Below, piece after piece: positions 59,973-64,000 of a stretch of DNA of 64,000 nucleotides. The notes beneath the pieces are model-generated. The model saw only the letters and a program-made list of their open reading frames with translations. It made no database searches and was not told the origin of the DNA. How positions within the stretch are numbered: position 1 is the stretch's first letter; each line of letters begins with the position of its first letter. Source of the stretch: Martelella sp. HB161492 (GTDB lineage: Bacteria > Pseudomonadota > Alphaproteobacteria > Rhizobiales > Rhizobiaceae); contig NZ_JAATVV010000007.1 in NCBI RefSeq assembly GCF_013184775.1, positions 248,001-312,000 of the forward strand, given 5' to 3'. Both the position numbers and the translations under genes were made by a program.

Positions 59973-61280
59973 TCAGATCATGACACCTTCCGTCATTCTC
60001 GCGGCCCCTCCCTCAGACACCGGCAGGAGATGGTCGGCAACGCATTCAGCGCTTGCCAGCGCGCCTTCGACCCAGCCGGGATAATTGGTGAACAGGTCAG
60101 AACACACCACCGCATCATCCCCGATCGGCCAGTAGCCGGCCGGGACCAGATTTATGCCTGAACGCCAGAAGGAAACGCCCTCGGGCCAGAACTGATGCTC
60201 GGCCGAGACCGGATGGGGAATGGTATCATCGCCGAGGGCAAAGGGCAGGACATCGCGAATGGCTTCGACAAAGGCCATATGGACACCCCGGTCATGCACG
60301 AAAGCCTCGTGCAGGGCATGCGCGCTGCGCCCGTCACTATAGACCAGCAGAAATTTCCCTTCCCGTGGAAAATAGACCTTGCGGAAAATCGAAGCACTGG
60401 TGAAGCAGCGCCCCTCCAGCCCCATGCCGTCCCACCAGCGGTCCGCATAGCTGAAATAGGCCTTGGTCAGTGGCACGGCGCTGATGCCATCGCGCAGCGT
60501 TGGCGAGAGCGAAATGCCGCGCAGACGCAGCACATTCCCCAGCGGCACGGCGAAAATCACCTTATCGAAGGACCGGTTCTTCCGGCCGGAGCGCGTGTCC
60601 AGGCCGAGCACATGGCCGCCGCCGGGCCGGATCTCGATCCGGGTCAGTTCATGTTCGAGGCAGAATTCAACCTTTCCGGCGATGTCGGCCTGCAACGCCG
60701 CCGGCAGCGCGGAAAAGCCCTGTCTGAAACACATCCATCTGCGCCGTTCATCGGCAAATAGCCCCCCCGTCTCGGGATGGTGGCGCAACAGCTGGAACCC
60801 TTCGTCGAAACTCAAATCCTTGTTGCGCAGCAGATCGTAACCGCACATTTCGACGAGATAATCGAACTTACGCCGCCCGAGCGAATTCAAGGCCGCCTGT
60901 TCCAGATTCATGCGCTGCCTGTCACACGGCGCAAGCGAACTGAAGTAATCGCTGAGCTGGCCGCAAAATCCTTTCAGCAAATGCCATGTCTGCTCGTGCA
61001 GCCCGCGCTGCAGCGGCGAGAGAACAAAAGCGAAGGGCATTGTTTCAAGCCCGAGCGCCAGCGCCAGCCGGCTGACCCGTTCATGGGCGAGCGGATCAAA
61101 GCGCCCGGCCCCGAGCTCGGCAATCCCGGCGCCGTTGTCGAGAACCCGCGACAGGATGCGCCCGCCCACGAGGTCGGACTTTTCAATGACCGTTACCCGC
61201 GCATCAGCAGACTGGCTGAGTTTGCGCGCCACCGCCAGGCCGGCAATGCCCGCCCCGATAATTGCATATGATGTGACCAT
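59973..61280 (-). CDS. FAD-dependent amine oxidase-like oxidoreductase
   Basis: A 435-aa flavoprotein. YAIIGAGIAGLAVARKLSQ is the N-terminal FAD-binding loop, followed by VIEKSDLVGGRI, the usual second strand of amine oxidase/protoporphyrinogen oxidase-like enzymes. FDKVIFAVPLGNVLRLRG resembles the later FAD contact. The C-terminus (PAGYWPIGDDAVVCSDLF and GWVEGALASAECVADHLL) is typical of the family's flavin-covering end. The substrate is unknown. It converges with fcl, and no partner gene suggests a pathway. Confidence 0.8.
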   Translation of the reverse strand: MVTSYAIIGAGIAGLAVARKLSQSADARVTVIEKSDLVGGRILSRVLDNGAGIAELGAGRFDPLAHERVSRLALALGLETMPFAFVLSPLQRGLHEQTWHLLKGFCGQLSDYFSSLAPCDRQRMNLEQAALNSLGRRKFDYLVEMCGYDLLRNKDLSFDEGFQLLRHHPETGGLFADERRRWMCFRQGFSALPAALQADIAGKVEFCLEHELTRIEIRPGGGHVLGLDTRSGRKNRSFDKVIFAVPLGNVLRLRGISLSPTLRDGISAVPLTKAYFSYADRWWDGMGLEGRCFTSASIFRKVYFPREGKFLLVYSDGRSAHALHEAFVHDRGVHMAFVEAIRDVLPFALGDDTIPHPVSAEHQFWPEGVSFWRSGINLVPAGYWPIGDDAVVCSDLFTNYPGWVEGALASAECVADHLLPVSEGGAARMTEGVMI

Positions 61281-61828
61281 TCCTTCGTCTCCGATGATCG
61301 AAACGTGACCCGTTGTTCAATGTCGATCGCAGGTGGAAACGAACATCACTGGCGTTTCTACTGTCGCGGGCCCGGTCTCTCTACCCGCCCGCCAAAGCCT
61401 CACAGACGGCAAAAAGCCGGCTCTGCCCGGGCAAGCGGACAATCGCCATAACGGCCGGCGCGCCCATTCAGAGCCGTCAACCGACAGAAAGCATGCGCAC
61501 AAAATTCACAGGATCCGGAAATGGTAGACGTCACCCGATCCGCCTTTTTTCATGCCATCCTCCCCAATTCTGCCGACCCACGCGACCGACGAGGGGGACA
61601 ATGACCTCACGCTGCCCTGCGACAAACCATAAAGAATAGACGGTTCATTTTTTCAGAGTAATTGCATATTTTCCGTTCACAACAATGCCGTGTTTGTATG
61701 TTTTTATTGAATTGTTCATTCATCGACACAAAACAAAATATAACTCACGAAATTGACGGAATTTTCCATCGGTAATTGTAAAATAAGCATCATATATGAT
61801 TCTCATTGCTTGACTTTAGGGGGCAAGG
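61281..61828. other. Long intergenic region with an AT-rich leader
   Basis: About 550 bp between divergent genes. The first 350 bp have normal GC and only unconvincing short frames. From about 61630 to 61815 the sequence is strikingly AT-rich with many A and T runs, in contrast to the GC-rich surroundings, directly before the gene at 61829. It looks like a regulated promoter, possibly for a xenogeneic silencer such as MucR/Ros; I see no single clear -35/-10 pair. Confidence 0.6.
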
Positions 61829-64000
61829 TTGGCTGGACGCATCAAGGACAGCGAACGTTTCTATAATCGGATTTCACTGGACGATGCGATTTTCGAGCTT
61901 GAGGCCTTGTGGCCAGGGCTTTCCAGATCGCGCCTGGATGTTCGGGAGGCAGCCACCAGACGTCCAAATCCGGTCTGGGTCGGAGACAGCGACAGCGGCT
62001 ATGCTGGCGTTCGAGTCATGATCCTCACGACCCATCTGATTTATCGCTTCCTTGGTGACCGGATCATCAAGATCGCCGACCTTGCAAAGGTGGCGGAACT
62101 CAGCTGCTTCACCGCCGAGACATTGAAGGCTGCCGGCATTACGGATTCCGACAGCAGAAAGCGGCTTCGCTATGCCATCGCCGAACTCGCATCGGAGAAT
62201 AATCGCAACACACCGCACTACAATCCGGCCTGGGATCGGCTGGTCTTCTGCCATTTCGCCTGTGCGGCGCGCACCGCCATTCTCCGCCATCAGGACCGGC
62301 CGGCCGGCACAGCAGCCGTCTTTGACGATGCCTCTGCGCTCTATGACAGGATCATCGCCGAGCGTTGCACGACGGCCGGGGAGATATTTCATGTCATCCG
62401 CTCCGTCTGGCTCGGAAATCTGCCCTATTGCCCGCCGCGCCGCCCATCCGGAAGCGCGAGCAGTTCAGCGACGGCCCGGCGCGGCCCGGCCCGCCACTAC
62501 ATACCGGCAAAGCTGGCCGACTATCTCGGCCCGGGCGGCCATCTTGCACAGGTCCGCGTCCCGGATAAGCTGAACGAACTTGCCGAACGCGTGCTCGATC
62601 AGTTTGCCCATGCCCGCGAGCGTGTGGCATTGCTTTCGGGCCAGCGAAATGCCGGCAAGTCCGGTTGCGTCATCGCGCTGCTGCGCCGGCTGCAGAGCCC
62701 GGACCAGCCGACAATAGGATTTCACCTGAAGCCGGATGACAGCGCTGCAGCCAGGCTCCTTCCTGTCTTCTCCGTCAGTGTCCAGGACCATTCCGGCAGC
62801 GACCTCATGCTGCTCGTGCTGTCATTCCTGTCGTCTCTTGATGAACGCAGCCGGCAGCAATCGAACACAGACCATCTGGCGCGCTTCAAGGCTTTGCAAC
62901 AGGAGTTTGGTCGCGATAGCGACGGACAGGGAATGAAGGACCTGCCTGGACGCATCGCCAGCCTGCATGCGCGAAATCCGGCGCTTTTCATTCTGACGAA
63001 CTGGGACGATCTGAGCTGGAGCACCCCGCGCGCGCAATTGCGCGATCTGTCCAAGACATCGCTGATCCGCCTTCTGCACGACAGTCACAGCGACAGCCGC
63101 ATCCTGCTGACAACGACCGAAACGCCAACGGTTAGAGCGAACCGGCTTTTGCCGCGGTTCAGGACCTACAGGCTCGATGACCCGCGTCTGCGCGATGTCC
63201 GGCGTTATCTGCCGGCACTGGCCTATCCAGCCGTCTATGGCGAAACGCTGTTTGATGCGGCCGAACGTTTCGGCGATTGCTGCGTCCCCGGAGATCAGCT
63301 CATCCTCCTGGCGGCAATGCTGGAAATCTGCCGCGGTGACCCGGCCTGGGAGGAACGGGCAATCAATATGGTCGCCGCCCTCAGAGTGCACGAACAGCAG
63401 CCGACGCGCGGCATTGCCACCGGTCCAATTGCCCGGATTTTCATCGAGCGGCTTGATCAGCTTGGTCTTTTCCGCCCCGTCGCACTGATCATGGCCTGCG
63501 ACGACGGTCTGCGCCTTGACACGCTGTCCGGCCTGCTCGAGCAGTGGAACCAGACCGAGAAGTGCAAAACCGCAGACATGATTGCGGCACTGACCACCCT
63601 GGAGGCGCTGTCCAACAGTTTCCTGCTGAGACGCCGGATCATGGCCGCTGCCGCCGGCAGCGATCGCCCTGCCGAAGGCGAAAGCTACCTTGAGATCTTC
63701 GAGGCGCTTCGCCAGCTGTTGATGCGCGTGCTGGGCGACCCCGATGAGGCCGACTGGGCGTCCCCCTATTGCGCCATCCTGCGCGACGCCACGCGCCAGA
63801 TCGCCCTTTTATGCTTTGACCGGGCCCAGGACTGGCGCTGTCGCAACCTGGCAAGTGCCGCGACACCGCGCTTGCGCGACATGCTCCTTGATATCCAGTC
63901 CTATGAAACGCTTCTCGCCAGTCTCGACCCGCAGGCGCTCGAAGATCAGGCGTGCAACCGCGCCGATATCGCGGCCATGCCGCTTTTGCACCATGCCCGC
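61829..64000 (+). CDS. Large STAND-like P-loop NTPase, incomplete at window edge
   Basis: No stop occurs in this frame from TTG 61829 to base 64000, 724 codons. AGGGGG lies about 5 nt before the TTG. Residues 1-265 form an N-terminal region with no family that I recognise. Walker A is SGQRNAGKSG (Gly271-Lys277-Ser278). The likely Walker B is LFILTNWDD (residues 386-394), and DSRILLTTTE (Arg424 to Glu431) resembles the RNBS-B/sensor strand of NB-ARC and STAND proteins. The rest is helical and Arg/Leu-rich, as in STAND C-terminal repeats. It may be a signalling or defence ATPase; this is inference. The C-terminus lies outside the window. Confidence 0.7.
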   Translation, partial: MAGRIKDSERFYNRISLDDAIFELEALWPGLSRSRLDVREAATRRPNPVWVGDSDSGYAGVRVMILTTHLIYRFLGDRIIKIADLAKVAELSCFTAETLKAAGITDSDSRKRLRYAIAELASENNRNTPHYNPAWDRLVFCHFACAARTAILRHQDRPAGTAAVFDDASALYDRIIAERCTTAGEIFHVIRSVWLGNLPYCPPRRPSGSASSSATARRGPARHYIPAKLADYLGPGGHLAQVRVPDKLNELAERVLDQFAHARERVALLSGQRNAGKSGCVIALLRRLQSPDQPTIGFHLKPDDSAAARLLPVFSVSVQDHSGSDLMLLVLSFLSSLDERSRQQSNTDHLARFKALQQEFGRDSDGQGMKDLPGRIASLHARNPALFILTNWDDLSWSTPRAQLRDLSKTSLIRLLHDSHSDSRILLTTTETPTVRANRLLPRFRTYRLDDPRLRDVRRYLPALAYPAVYGETLFDAAERFGDCCVPGDQLILLAAMLEICRGDPAWEERAINMVAALRVHEQQPTRGIATGPIARIFIERLDQLGLFRPVALIMACDDGLRLDTLSGLLEQWNQTEKCKTADMIAALTTLEALSNSFLLRRRIMAAAAGSDRPAEGESYLEIFEALRQLLMRVLGDPDEADWASPYCAILRDATRQIALLCFDRAQDWRCRNLASAATPRLRDMLLDIQSYETLLASLDPQALEDQACNRADIAAMPLLHHAR

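Noticed and set aside
1-64000. CRISPR arrays, tRNA/rRNA genes, prophage or integrase genes
   Set aside because: No regularly spaced repeats, cloverleaf sequences, rRNA text or phage/integrase motifs were recognised on reading both strands.

Overview
The window looks like chromosome from an alphaproteobacterium of the order Hyphomicrobiales (Rhizobiales), probably Rhizobiaceae-like. This rests on recalled family resemblance: an RpoH2-type sigma factor, a CarD regulator, PhaR, the rhizobial order infC-rpmI-rplT-pheS-pheT, Excalibur and transglutaminase-like (BTLCP) secreted proteins, GC-rich codon use, and rhizobial-style intergenic palindromes. No search could be run, so the genus is left open. 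No tRNA, rRNA, CRISPR array or intact insertion sequence was recognised.

Layout. 1-8 kb: the C-terminal part of an M48 protease, then a minus-strand block (GNAT acetyltransferase, rpoH2, carD, fdxA, an S4 RNA-binding protein, an SUV3-like helicase). 8-17 kb: small stress-type membrane and lipoproteins, phaR, rpmF, a GST, mtgA, ispA, a glycerophosphodiesterase-like protein, a 2-hydroxyacid dehydrogenase, an SH3 protein, ubiG and a rhodanese. 17-22 kb: the translation operon infC-rpmI-rplT-pheS-pheT, whose infC appears to start at ATT. 22-28 kb: a hydrolase, a BTLCP cysteine peptidase, a CobB deacylase, a large diguanylate cyclase with three periplasmic binding domains, and a siderophore-interacting flavoprotein.

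29-33 kb: a nitrogen-fixation operon (nifB, fdxN, an LRV iron-sulfur protein, nifZ, nifT, a SIR2-like protein) behind a textbook sigma-54 promoter and a NifA site. No nifHDK or nifEN lies in the window. 33.5-40 kb: a PotDABC-like ABC transporter with a cysteine hydrolase, a DeoR regulator and a divergent SDR dehydrogenase. 40-50.5 kb: ubiX, a PQQ-type sugar dehydrogenase, a permuted lipoate ligase, and an operon encoding a BMP-type nucleoside/nucleobase ABC transporter, an amidase and a CodA-family deaminase. The deaminase has Cys where E. coli CodA has Asp314, which points to 5-methylcytosine as substrate.

50.8-55 kb: a D-amino acid aminotransferase, an EI24/CysZ membrane protein, and an apparent Rieske oxygenase split over two divergent genes. 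One has the catalytic domain without the 2Fe-2S ligands; the other has the Rieske domain alone. 55-61 kb: malate synthase G, the GDP-fucose genes gmd and fcl, and a flavin amine-oxidase-like protein. 61.8-64 kb: after an AT-rich leader, an open reading frame of at least 724 codons, unfinished at the window edge, encodes a large unrecognised protein with a STAND-like P-loop NTPase core.

The observations most worth following up are the split Rieske pair, the STAND-like protein, the predicted 5-methylcytosine salvage operon and the compact nifB operon. Paired inverted and direct repeats between nifB and the SDR gene, and a duplicated 20-nt sequence upstream of the helicase gene, are smaller leads.
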